64,000 nt of DNA from Rhodoferax sp. (GCF_030697375.1 NZ_JAUYQD010000018.1:124001-188000); one strand, 5' to 3'. Shown: positions 38,978 through 46,083, counted from the first letter of the stretch. The notes: a model not told the origin generated them from the sequence alone. Made by a program: numbers and translations.

Positions 38978-41023
38978 ATGAAGCGCGACACCTTCACCCT
39001 GCCACTGGCATTCCCCGGTGAACTGATCATCGACAACTTCGCAGGCGGGGGCGGTACCTCCACCGGACTAGAGGCTGCGTTCGGGCGGCCGGTGGACATT
39101 GCGATCAACCACAACGCCGAGGCGCTGGCGATGCACGCTGCCAACCACCCGCATACACGCCACCTGTGCGAAAGCGTGTGGGATGTCGATCCCATCGCGG
39201 TGACGCAAAACCAGCCCGTCGGCCTGGTGTGGCTGTCACCCGACTGCAAGCATTTCAGCAAGGCCAAGGGTGGCAAGCCGGTAGAGAAAGACATTCGCGG
39301 CCTCGCCTGGATCGGCGTGCGCTGGATCGTGCGCACCAAGCCGCGCGGCTTCATGCTGGAGAACGTAGAAGAGTTCCAGACCTGGGGGCCACTGATGACC
39401 GACCAAGACGGCAACACCCGCCCGGACCCAGCGAAGAAGGGGCAGACCTTCCGCGTGTTCAAGCAGATGCTGACCACCGGCGTGCCGATGGCCGAGCGCG
39501 AAGGCAACGAATCGATTGAGGACGCTCGCGTGGCGCTCTGCACCGGGCCACTGGCATTCACCGAAGCCGAGTTCGCCCTGGCGCTCAACGGCCTGCGATA
39601 CACCGTGGAGTGCGCCGAACTGAAGGCCTGCGACTACGGCACACCCACCATCCGCAAGCGCTTCTTCATGGTCGGCCGCCGCGATGGCCTGCCCACCGTT
39701 GCCCGCCCGCCAGTCTCGCACGCCGCGCCAACCAGCAAGGAGGCAAAGTCAGGCAAGCTGCAGCCCTGGCTCACGGCCGCCGAGTGCATTGACTGGTCGA
39801 TCCCCTGCCCCTCGATTTTTGATCGCAAGAAACCGCTGGCTGACGCCACGCTACGCCGCATCGCCAAGGGCATCATGCGCTACGTGGTCAATTCGGCCTC
39901 CCCGTTCATTGTCAATTTGACCCATCAAGGCGGCGACCGTCTTGAATCACTGGGCGAACCGCTGAGAACTATCACAGGCGCACATCGGGGCGAGAAAGCA
40001 CTGATTGATGTGCAAGTGGCGTCGTTTGTGGCAAACACGGCCAACAGCAAAACCACCGGGAGGGCCCCAAACCACTGGACTGCCGAAGAGCCATTGCGCA
40101 CCATCACATCAGCGCCCGGCTTTGCCGCCGTCGCCGCAACGCTGGTGCAAACTGGCTACGGCGAGCGCGTCGGCCAGGCACCGCGGGCACTGGACATCGG
40201 CAAGCCGCTGGGCACCGTGGTGGGTGGCGCGGCCAAGCATGCGCTGGTATCGGCTTTTTTGGCGAAGCACTACACCGGAGTGGTTGGCAGCGACATGGTG
40301 GACCCGGTGGGCACAGTCACCGGCGTGGACCACCACAGTCTAGTGACGGCTACGATGGTGACGATTGACAACCAGTCGAGCACCAGCGGCCAAAGCGCCA
40401 TTACCGAGCCACTGAAAACAACCGTCACAGAAAACCGCCATGCGCTTGTCGCCGCCCACCTGGTGCACATGGGCCACGGCGAGCAGGCCAACGGAAAAGC
40501 ACGCTGGAGCCATGGCGTGCGCGCCGTGGAGGTGCCGCTGAACACCGTGGCCGCATCTGGCATGCCGGCTGCAATTGTCACGAGCAATCTGGTGAAGCTG
40601 CGCGGCACCAACGTGGGCAGCGCTACCGACGAGCCACTGCACACGGTCAGTGCCGGAGGCCAGCACCACGCCGAGGTGCGCGCCTTCTTGCTGAGCTACT
40701 ACGGCACCGACCAGAACCCGGACATTGCCGGGCCGCTGGCAACGGTGACAAGCCGCGACCGCTTCGGCCTGGTGACCATTCACGGCCAGGACTACCAGAT
40801 CGTTGACATCGGGTTGCGCATGCTATCGCCGCGCGAACTGTTCAGGGCCCAAGGCTTCCCGGCGAGCTACATCATCGGCGACGACGAGCGTCAGGGCCTC
40901 AAGCTCACCAAGAGTGCCCAGGTGCGAATGTGTGGCAACAGCGTTCCCCCACCGCTGGCCGAGGCTCTGGCCCGGGCTAACTTTGCGCATGAAGCGCTTA
41001 TTTATGGGAGACAAGCAGCATGA
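38978..41023 (+). CDS. C5-cytosine DNA methyltransferase with internal PLxT repeat array
   Basis: A 681-residue DNA methylase likely protecting phage DNA from host restriction. Motif I: DNFAGGGGTSTGLEAAFG; motif IV with catalytic Cys: LSPDCKHFSKAKGG; motif VI: MLENVEEFQTW; motif VIII: DYGTPTIRKRFFMVGRR; motif IX: LSPRELFRAQGFPASYI; motif X: RMCGNSVPPPLAEAL. Between VIII and IX, where the target-recognition domain normally sits, are eight units of about 33-44 residues with the core PL-x-T-V/I (EPLRTITGAH, GKPLGTVVGG, TEPLKTTVTE, DEPLHTVSAG and others; 39955-40780). The length exceeds the usual 330-450. Confidence 0.93.
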   Translation: MKRDTFTLPLAFPGELIIDNFAGGGGTSTGLEAAFGRPVDIAINHNAEALAMHAANHPHTRHLCESVWDVDPIAVTQNQPVGLVWLSPDCKHFSKAKGGKPVEKDIRGLAWIGVRWIVRTKPRGFMLENVEEFQTWGPLMTDQDGNTRPDPAKKGQTFRVFKQMLTTGVPMAEREGNESIEDARVALCTGPLAFTEAEFALALNGLRYTVECAELKACDYGTPTIRKRFFMVGRRDGLPTVARPPVSHAAPTSKEAKSGKLQPWLTAAECIDWSIPCPSIFDRKKPLADATLRRIAKGIMRYVVNSASPFIVNLTHQGGDRLESLGEPLRTITGAHRGEKALIDVQVASFVANTANSKTTGRAPNHWTAEEPLRTITSAPGFAAVAATLVQTGYGERVGQAPRALDIGKPLGTVVGGAAKHALVSAFLAKHYTGVVGSDMVDPVGTVTGVDHHSLVTATMVTIDNQSSTSGQSAITEPLKTTVTENRHALVAAHLVHMGHGEQANGKARWSHGVRAVEVPLNTVAASGMPAAIVTSNLVKLRGTNVGSATDEPLHTVSAGGQHHAEVRAFLLSYYGTDQNPDIAGPLATVTSRDRFGLVTIHGQDYQIVDIGLRMLSPRELFRAQGFPASYIIGDDERQGLKLTKSAQVRMCGNSVPPPLAEALARANFAHEALIYGRQAA

Positions 41024-41451
41024 ACACCGCCCACCGTATCGACCACCACGGCGTTTCCCTGCGCCTGCTGAGCCGCTTTTCGCCCTACAGCGCCACCGAT
41101 CTGGACGAAAAAAAGCAGCCCATCCGCGACAGCTTCGACGCCCTGAAAAACGGACGCGGCACCGAGGTGGACTTTGAAAACCTCGACATTGCATTTGCCA
41201 CCTCCCTGGTGCGCAGCCGCGACATTGACGCACTGTGCGTGATCACCGCCACGGTGGCCCGTGATGCACTTGAGCGCTGCTGGGCACGGTACCAGCGCCT
41301 GGGGCGCTTCGGATTCGACGGCCCCGCGCTGGCCGCCGTGGCCGATGGCATCGAGCTGCACGAGGCCCTGCTGGACAACTCCACCCCTAAACAAATGATG
41401 GACGCCGCGCGCGGTGCGCCCCGCGTCGTATCCCTGCCGCTCAAAACCTGA
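41020..41451 (+). CDS. Phage protein of unknown function after methyltransferase
   Basis: A 143-residue, mainly helical protein overlapping the methyltransferase stop by four bases. Segments: LRLLSRFSPYSATDLDEKKQ, VRSRDIDALCVITATVARDA, ALAAVADGIELHEALLDN. It lies directly before the DGR2 targets with a 45-base gap. Function unknown. Confidence 0.6.
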   Translation: MNTAHRIDHHGVSLRLLSRFSPYSATDLDEKKQPIRDSFDALKNGRGTEVDFENLDIAFATSLVRSRDIDALCVITATVARDALERCWARYQRLGRFGFDGPALAAVADGIELHEALLDNSTPKQMMDAARGAPRVVSLPLKT

Positions 41452-41496
41452 GCACCACCCGTTTTCCCACTGTCAACCCCACCACCGAGAGCCACC

Positions 41497-42087
41497 ATGC
41501 AACTCCATATCGCCCACGCCGTCATCCACCTCAACATGCCGCACCCCGGCAACGACGAGCAGTTTTCATTCATTCCCGGCGTGCTTGCAGAAAAAGAAAT
41601 GCAAGCACGCACCGATCTCACGCCACCCGCCATGGGTGAATACTGGCCCGGCCAGGGCGGGCGCTACATCTGCACCTTGCCCGCGTTATTGGACATGCCA
41701 GAGCGCCACCTGATCGCTGCAGAAGGTGAAACCGAAGACCTGACGTTTGGCCCTAGCGAAGACGTGCAAGGCGCTGCCAGCCAGATCGACGGCACAGCCA
41801 ATACCAAAGCACTGCTGGCCCACGGAAAACACCCAGCAGCACTGTGCGCCAGCGCGTACACAGCAGACGGCCACACAGACTTCTTCCTGCCCTCCAAGCT
41901 GGACATGGTGATGGCCCACATCTGCGCCCCACAGCTTTTCAAGAAAAGCGGCTGGTACTGGACCAGTACCCAGGGCTCCCGCAGCTTCGCCTTCGTCCAG
42001 GACTTTGAGAACGGCATTTCGGACTGGTACTACAAGGACTACGACCACAGGGTCAGGGCTTTCCGCGTGATTCCCTTGAACGCTTAA
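41497..42087 (+). CDS. DGR2 target A: DUF1566-type variable protein
   Basis: A 196-residue protein that is almost entirely one DUF1566 (C-type-lectin-like) domain: GHTDFFLPSKLDMVMAHIC, GWYWTSTQGSRSFAFVQDF and a terminal HRVRAFRVIPLNA. The last third is the variable repeat. There is no signal peptide, membrane helix or fibre-type N-terminus. Its paralogue follows at 42153, sharing the PGQGG, GH-D-FLPS and YWTSTQGSR pieces. As it is encoded in the early operon, not with the tail genes, its site of action is uncertain: an adhesin on the virion, or a variable protein used inside or on the lysogen. Confidence 0.92.
   Translation: MQLHIAHAVIHLNMPHPGNDEQFSFIPGVLAEKEMQARTDLTPPAMGEYWPGQGGRYICTLPALLDMPERHLIAAEGETEDLTFGPSEDVQGAASQIDGTANTKALLAHGKHPAALCASAYTADGHTDFFLPSKLDMVMAHICAPQLFKKSGWYWTSTQGSRSFAFVQDFENGISDWYYKDYDHRVRAFRVIPLNA
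41968..42066 (+). repeat. DGR2 variable repeat A (VR2A)
   Basis: This 99-bp segment is gap-free against TR2 (offset 1293). It differs at ten positions, all adenines in TR2: four A-to-G and six A-to-T. Altered codons give G, S, F, I, D and three Y where TR2 encodes N. No non-adenine change is present. Confidence 0.96.
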
Positions 42088-42102
42088 CCACTTAACCCCT
42101 TT

Positions 42103-42117
42103 ACCGGCGAAGCCGGT
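42103..42117 (+). repeat. Hairpin downstream of VR2A
   Basis: ACCGGC-GAA-GCCGGT, 36 bases after the VR. It contains GCGAAGC, known as an unusually stable DNA mini-hairpin. A near-copy follows VR2B at almost the same distance. Hairpins just after VR are required target features in the BPP-1 DGR. Confidence 0.75.
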
Positions 42118-42152
42118 TCGCGCAATTTTTTTCACCACCACAGGAGCTACCC

Positions 42153-42668
42153 ATGAAAGTACACCCCGTCACCCTGCCCGCCTTTGGCGCGGCCATCCCC
42201 GGCCAAGGCGGCATATTCGCCGCGATCTTGCGCGGCCCCACCGTGGACGGCATCGAGCAGCCACCCTTTGCGCTGCTGGTGTCGGACGCCTCCCAAGGCG
42301 AGTTTGAAGACATCACCTGGGGCGAATATGGCAAGGATGTGCCAGGCACCAGCAGCCGCACCGACAGCAAAGCCAACACCGACGCCATGGTGCTGGCCCA
42401 TTGCCCTGCCGCCCTCAAGGTGCGCGACTTGACCATTGACGGCCACAGCGACTGGTATCTGCCAAGCCTCGGTGAATTGAACTCGGCCGCCGCCAATGTG
42501 CCCGAGCTTTTCAGCACCGATGACTATTACTGGACCAGCACCCAGGGCTCCCGCCACGACGCCTTCGTCCAGGACTTTGAGGACGGCGGTTCGTACTGGG
42601 TCCTCAAGGTCTACGCCCACAGGGTCAGGGCTTTCCGCCGGATTTCACTTGAGCTCTTGAACACTTAA
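42153..42668 (+). CDS. DGR2 target B: DUF1566-type variable protein
   Basis: A 171-residue paralogue of target A, starting MKVHPVTLPAFGAAIPGQGG. The DUF1566 body includes LTIDGHSDWYLPSLGELNSA and YYWTSTQGSRHDAFVQDF; the end is HRVRAFRRISLELLNT. Again no export or fibre motif is visible. CAGGAG precedes the ATG. The variable segment gives G, H, D, D, G, Y, V, L, V, Y and A at sites where TR2 encodes N or D. Tandem duplication of the target gene, followed by independent diversification from one template, is the simplest reading. Confidence 0.92.
   Translation: MKVHPVTLPAFGAAIPGQGGIFAAILRGPTVDGIEQPPFALLVSDASQGEFEDITWGEYGKDVPGTSSRTDSKANTDAMVLAHCPAALKVRDLTIDGHSDWYLPSLGELNSAAANVPELFSTDDYYWTSTQGSRHDAFVQDFEDGGSYWVLKVYAHRVRAFRRISLELLNT
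42540..42638 (+). repeat. DGR2 variable repeat B (VR2B)
   Basis: This 99-bp segment is gap-free against TR2 (offset 721). It differs at fifteen positions, all TR2 adenines: seven A-to-G, five A-to-T, three A-to-C. Two of these (positions facing 43267 and 43268) are shared with VR2A. Confidence 0.96.
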
Positions 42669-42675
42669 ACCCTTT

Positions 42676-42690
42676 ACCGGCGCAGCCGGT
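42676..42690 (+). repeat. Hairpin downstream of VR2B
   Basis: ACCGGC-GCA-GCCGGT, 37 bases after VR2B. It has the same stem as the hairpin after VR2A but a GCA loop. No counterpart follows TR2, consistent with a mark that tells target from template. Confidence 0.75.
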
Positions 42691-42707
42691 CCGCGAGATT
42701 TTTTGCT

Positions 42708-43082
42708 ATGGCCCTTTACTCTGACCTCCCAATTTACAAACACGGCTGCGACCTGCTTTCACTGGCGCTGGACGTGCAAACCCAGTTGCCGCGCATGTAC
42801 AAGCGCAGCCTGGGCGAAAAAATCCACGGCAAGTGCGTGGACATGCTGGAAGCCATGGCCATGGCAAACGCCTCGCGGGACATTGCCCGCGTTGAGCAGA
42901 TTGACACCCTGCTACAGCGCCTGCGCGCCACCACCGCCATGCTACGGGTCAGCCATGACAAACGACTGATTTCGCACGAACTGTGGGCCCAGTCTGTTGA
43001 AGTGCTGGACGCCGTGGGCTCCCAGGCGGGCGGCTGGCGCAAGCAGACCCTTAAAAACCTTTCCGCAGCGCCTGCTGTATGA
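42708..43082 (+). CDS. DGR2 accessory variability determinant (Avd, four-helix bundle)
   Basis: A 124-residue protein matching the common Avd/four-helix-bundle pattern: LPIYKHGCDLLSLALDVQTQ, LPRMYKRSLGEKIHGKCVDM, LEAMAMANASRDIARVEQID, TLLQRLRATTAMLRVSHDKR, LISHELWAQSVEVLDAVG and a basic tail. It would bind reverse transcriptase and TR RNA. It lies between the targets and TR2, the same order as in DGR1. The stop overlaps by four bases the frame that runs through TR2 into the reverse transcriptase. Confidence 0.92.
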   Translation: MALYSDLPIYKHGCDLLSLALDVQTQLPRMYKRSLGEKIHGKCVDMLEAMAMANASRDIARVEQIDTLLQRLRATTAMLRVSHDKRLISHELWAQSVEVLDAVGSQAGGWRKQTLKNLSAAPAV

Positions 43083-43381
43083 CGGTCAAGGCCATCATGC
43101 CCGAGCGTTTTATGAATCCGGTCAAGCCGCTGGGGCACCACCCCACCGCCATGCGCACCACGGAGACCGGCGAGCCCCAACAGCTCGCGCTCTGGTCCGG
43201 CGCAGTTACCGACCTGATCGGCGCAAGCCTTCGGAGCGGCGACGTAGATAGCTTGAATAAACCCAGAACTCCCGCAACAACGCCTTCGTCCAGGACTTTG
43301 AGAACGGCAATTCGAACTGGAACAACAAGGACAACGACCACAGGGTCAGGGCTTTCCGCGGATTCATCGCCCCACACCGGC
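43079..43381 (+). other. Open frame through TR2, continuous with the DGR2 reverse transcriptase
   Basis: From an ATG overlapping the Avd stop (ATGA), a frame stays open for 101 codons, through TR2 in a frame different from the VR frame, and continues into the reverse transcriptase without a stop. Its first 60 codons (MTVKAIMPERFMNPVKPLGH and so on) look like plausible protein; the TR2 part reads as Thr/Arg-rich. Either the RT has an N-terminal extension encoded by TR2, or the open frame is incidental. Confidence 0.4.
43261..43359 (+). repeat. DGR2 template repeat (TR2)
   Basis: This 99-bp template has 30 adenines, mostly in AAC/AAT codons when read in the VR frame (RNNAFVQDF, NGNSNWNNKDND). 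It matches two VRs, and every difference in either lies at a TR2 adenine. It sits between the Avd gene and the RT catalytic region. Confidence 0.97.
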
Positions 43382-44485
43382 ATGGGTGGGGCACCCTTTT
43401 CTTTTGCCAGCCTGGTGCAGGCCTGGCTGGACTGCCGGCGCAACAAGCGCCAAAGCGCTACCGCACAGGCCTTTGAGGCCAATGCCGAGCAAAACCTGTG
43501 TGCGCTGCGCGACGAGCTGCTGGCGGGCGCCTATCTCCCCGGGAGCTCCACCTGCTTTGTCATCACCCGGCCCAAGCCGCGTGAAGTGTGGGCAGCAGAT
43601 TTTCGGGACCGCATCGTCCACCACCTGTTGTACAACCACATTGCGCCGCGCTTTATCGCCAGCTTTGTGGCCAACAGTTGCGCCTGCATCCCTGGGCGCG
43701 GCACCCTGTACGCTGCCCGGAGGCTGGAGCACTCGGTGCGATCCATCACGCAGAACTGGAGCCGCCCAGCGCATTACCTGAAGCTGGATTTGTCCAATTT
43801 CTTTGTGGCCATCGACAAGCAGGTGCTGTTCAAGCAACTGGCCGCCAAGGTGCACGAGCCGTTTTGGCTGGAGCTGACAAAGACGGTGCTGTTTCACGAT
43901 CCGCGCCTATCGTTTCAATTTCGGGGCGATTTGTCACTGATTGAGCGGGTTCCGTTACACAAAAGGCTACTTTTGTCCCAGCCAGACACCGGCTTGCCCA
44001 TTGGCAACCTGAGCAGTCAGTTTTTCGCCAACGTCCACTTGGACGCACTTGACCAGTTTTGCAAGCACCAGATCAAGGCCCGCCACTACGTGCGCTATGT
44101 CGATGACTTTGTGCTGCTGCACGAGTCACCCCAGTGGCTGCACCAGGCGCTGCAGCGCATTGACGCCTGGTTGCCAGAGCGCCTGGGCGCGCACCTGAAC
44201 CCCACCAAGACCATCCTGCAGCCAATTGAGCGCGGCATTGATTTTGTGGGCCACGTCATCAAGCCATGGCGCCGGACCACACGCCCCCGCGCCGTGGCCA
44301 CCGCCGTGCGCAGGTTGCGGGATATGCCTGCCGAGGACGTGTTTACCGCTGGAAACAGCTATCTGGGCCTGCTGGGCCAGGCCACACACAGCCACAAAGA
44401 CCGAGCCACTGTGGCCAACGTGCTGCGCAAGCGCGGGCATGCGGTCAATGGCGCGATCACCAAGATTTACAGGAAGAAACCATGA
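43382..44485 (+). CDS. DGR2 reverse transcriptase
   Basis: Second DGR-type reverse transcriptase, 367 residues from the ATG at 43382. Motifs: palm Asp YLKLDLSNFFVAIDKQVL, DGR-type motif 4 GLPIGNLSSQFFANVHLD, YVDD in YVRYVDDFVLLHE, and the later IERGIDFVGHVIKPW. The N-terminal FASLVQAWLDCRRNKRQS fits the usual RT start, so translation probably begins near 43382, although the frame is open from 43079. Sequence clearly differs from the DGR1 enzyme outside the motifs, so this is not a recent internal duplication. It overlaps the next gene by four bases. Confidence 0.95.
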   Translation: MGGAPFSFASLVQAWLDCRRNKRQSATAQAFEANAEQNLCALRDELLAGAYLPGSSTCFVITRPKPREVWAADFRDRIVHHLLYNHIAPRFIASFVANSCACIPGRGTLYAARRLEHSVRSITQNWSRPAHYLKLDLSNFFVAIDKQVLFKQLAAKVHEPFWLELTKTVLFHDPRLSFQFRGDLSLIERVPLHKRLLLSQPDTGLPIGNLSSQFFANVHLDALDQFCKHQIKARHYVRYVDDFVLLHESPQWLHQALQRIDAWLPERLGAHLNPTKTILQPIERGIDFVGHVIKPWRRTTRPRAVATAVRRLRDMPAEDVFTAGNSYLGLLGQATHSHKDRATVANVLRKRGHAVNGAITKIYRKKP

Positions 44486-45447
44486 GCGAAAACACCAAAA
44501 TCGAGTGGTGCAACCACACATTTAACCCCTGGGAAGGCTGCGTAAAAGTCGGGCCAGGCTGCGACCATTGCTATGCCGAGGCACGCAATGCGCGCTTTGG
44601 TGGTGGCGTGGCCATCAACTGGGGCCCCGGCGCGCCACGACGCCGCACCAGCCCAGCGAACTGGGCCCTGCCCATCAAATGGAACAAGCGGGCTGGAATC
44701 ATGCAAAGCGCGTGGGCGCATGGCGTTGAGCTGCACAGCGGTGATGAAGCGGCCTGCATTGCGGCCGGGTTTATCAAGCCACAGCGGCCCAAGGTGTTCT
44801 GCGCATCGCTGGCTGATGTGTTTGACAACGCGGTAGACCCAATGTGGCGTGCTGACCTATTCTGGCTGATCAAGCAGACCCCAAATCTTGATTGGTTGCT
44901 GCTGACCAAGCGAGTGGGCAATGCGCGGCTGATGATGTGTGACGCCATAGCGACCATTGATCCCATGGCCGAGTGGGTGATGCCACTGCCAAACGTCTGG
45001 ATCGGCGCCACCGTGGTCAACCAGGAGGAATCCGATCGCGACATTCCAAAGTTGCAATCAGTGTCGGCAGCCAAGCGCTTTCTCAGCATGGAGCCGCTTC
45101 TTGGACCTGTTGACCTTACGGGCCTACTGGATGGCATTGACTGGGTCATCGTCGGCGGAGAGAGTGGCCCCGGCGCGCGGCCAATGCATCCCGACTGGGC
45201 ACGCAGCCTGCGCGATCAGTGCCAATCCGCTGGCGTTCCGTTTCTATTCAAACAGTGGGGCGAGTGGATTGGTGCAGATCAGGACGAATGCCCTTGCGGC
45301 CCACCATTCAAAGATTGGATGTGGGCTGACGGAACCGCTTTCATGGCTGGCGATGGCCAACGCGCTATGCCGCTGTTTCGCAAGGTCGGCAAGAAAGCTG
45401 CAGGCCGCACGCTGGATGGCCATGAGTGGAATGGAGCCCCAAAATGA
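44482..45447 (+). CDS. Phage Gp37/Gp68-family protein (DUF5131)
   Basis: A 321-residue protein of the DUF5131 family found in many phages. The N-terminus IEWCNHTFNPWEGCVKVGPG, then CDHCYAE, holds a cysteine cluster resembling a radical-SAM or Fe-S site. Other features: KVFCASLADVFDNAVDPMWR, LDWLLLTKRVGNARLMM, MPLPNVWIGATVVNQEESD, FLSMEPLLGPVDL and WVIVGGESGPGARPMHPDWA. The activity is not established. The ATG overlaps the RT stop by four bases and the stop overlaps the excisionase candidate. Confidence 0.85.
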   Translation: MSENTKIEWCNHTFNPWEGCVKVGPGCDHCYAEARNARFGGGVAINWGPGAPRRRTSPANWALPIKWNKRAGIMQSAWAHGVELHSGDEAACIAAGFIKPQRPKVFCASLADVFDNAVDPMWRADLFWLIKQTPNLDWLLLTKRVGNARLMMCDAIATIDPMAEWVMPLPNVWIGATVVNQEESDRDIPKLQSVSAAKRFLSMEPLLGPVDLTGLLDGIDWVIVGGESGPGARPMHPDWARSLRDQCQSAGVPFLFKQWGEWIGADQDECPCGPPFKDWMWADGTAFMAGDGQRAMPLFRKVGKKAAGRTLDGHEWNGAPK

Positions 45448-45635
45448 ACTTAATGACAGTAGATGAGATAAGCCAAATGGTTAAACTCAGCCGCAACTAC
45501 ACACTTAAAGTGGTGGTGAAACAACCCGGATTCCCAGCGCCAGTAATCGGGATAAGCAAGCCGCGCTGGGATGAAAACGCGGTGAAACGCTACCTTAAGT
45601 CCCCACAAAAAGCGAACACAGCGCCTCCACGCTAG
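45444..45635 (+). CDS. AlpA-like DNA-binding protein, excisionase candidate
   Basis: A 63-residue helix-turn-helix protein: MTVDEISQMVKLSRNYTLKV, then VVVKQPGFPAPVIGISKPRW and DENAVKRYLKS, the AlpA/MerR-like excisionase pattern. It ends two bases before attR. When the phage genome is circular, it would lie just upstream of attP and the co-oriented integrase gene, the usual xis-int layout. The start overlaps the previous stop; a second ATG is at 45453. Confidence 0.8.
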   Translation: MNLMTVDEISQMVKLSRNYTLKVVVKQPGFPAPVIGISKPRWDENAVKRYLKSPQKANTAPPR

Positions 45636-45637
45636 AG

Positions 45638-45655
45638 GCTATGATGCCACCGACA
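45638..45655 (+). other. attR core
   Basis: GCTATGATGCCACCGACA, identical to 4683-4700. The last A is the first base of the ATG of the DUF2069 gene, so integration regenerates the start codon but replaces everything upstream of it with phage DNA. Confidence 0.9.
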
Positions 45656-46083
45656 TGAACACCCCAATCCAGACTGCGCACTCTAGCGCCCCCCCCTTCG
45701 ACACCGTTTTATTCACCCGCTGGCTCGCCGTGGGCAGCCTGCTGGGCCTGATTCTTCTGGGCCTGGGTTGGGAACTGCTGTGGGCGCCCCTGCGCCCCGG
45801 TGGCTCCTGGCTGGCCCTGAAGGCCCTGCCCTTGTGCATTCCCCTGGCCGGCTTGCTCAAAAACCGCATGTACACCTACCGCTGGGTCAGCCTGATGGTG
45901 TGGCTGTATTTCACCGAAGGCGCCGTGCGCGCCTACGGCGACCGCGCCCCGAGCAACTACCTGGCCATGCTGGAAGTGCTGCTCTGCCTGGCGCTGTTCA
46001 CCGCCTGCGCCCTGCATGTGCGCTTGCGTTTGGCGCATGCCAAAGCCGCAGCGCTGCCACCCAAGGAAGCCAACACACCATGA
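45655..46083 (+). CDS. DUF2069 inner-membrane protein
   Basis: A 142-residue membrane protein of the DUF2069 family with about four helices (WLAVGSLLGLILLGLGWELL, LKALPLCIPLAGLLKNRMYT, WVSLMVWLYFTEGAVRAYGD, EVLLCLALFTACALHV). Function unknown. The prophage attachment core abuts its start codon, so its native 5' leader and promoter are now at the other end of the prophage near 4680. Its stop overlaps the next start by four bases (ATGA). Confidence 0.85.
   Translation: MNTPIQTAHSSAPPFDTVLFTRWLAVGSLLGLILLGLGWELLWAPLRPGGSWLALKALPLCIPLAGLLKNRMYTYRWVSLMVWLYFTEGAVRAYGDRAPSNYLAMLEVLLCLALFTACALHVRLRLAHAKAAALPPKEANTP

Larger units (their letters stand above)
4683..45655. mobile_element. Complete-looking temperate siphovirus prophage, about 41 kb
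   Basis: The element is bounded by an 18-bp direct repeat. It contains integrase, excisionase candidate, Cro/CI-type switch, CII-like activator, primase-helicase, small and large terminase, portal, capsid, tail tube, G/GT frameshift pair, tape measure, tail tip genes, lysis genes, a C5 methyltransferase and two diversity-generating retroelements. No frameshifted or truncated structural gene was seen, so it may be inducible (inference). The lambda-type head genes (gpA terminase, gpB portal, gpFII-like connector) and long tape measure indicate a siphovirus. Confidence 0.96.
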
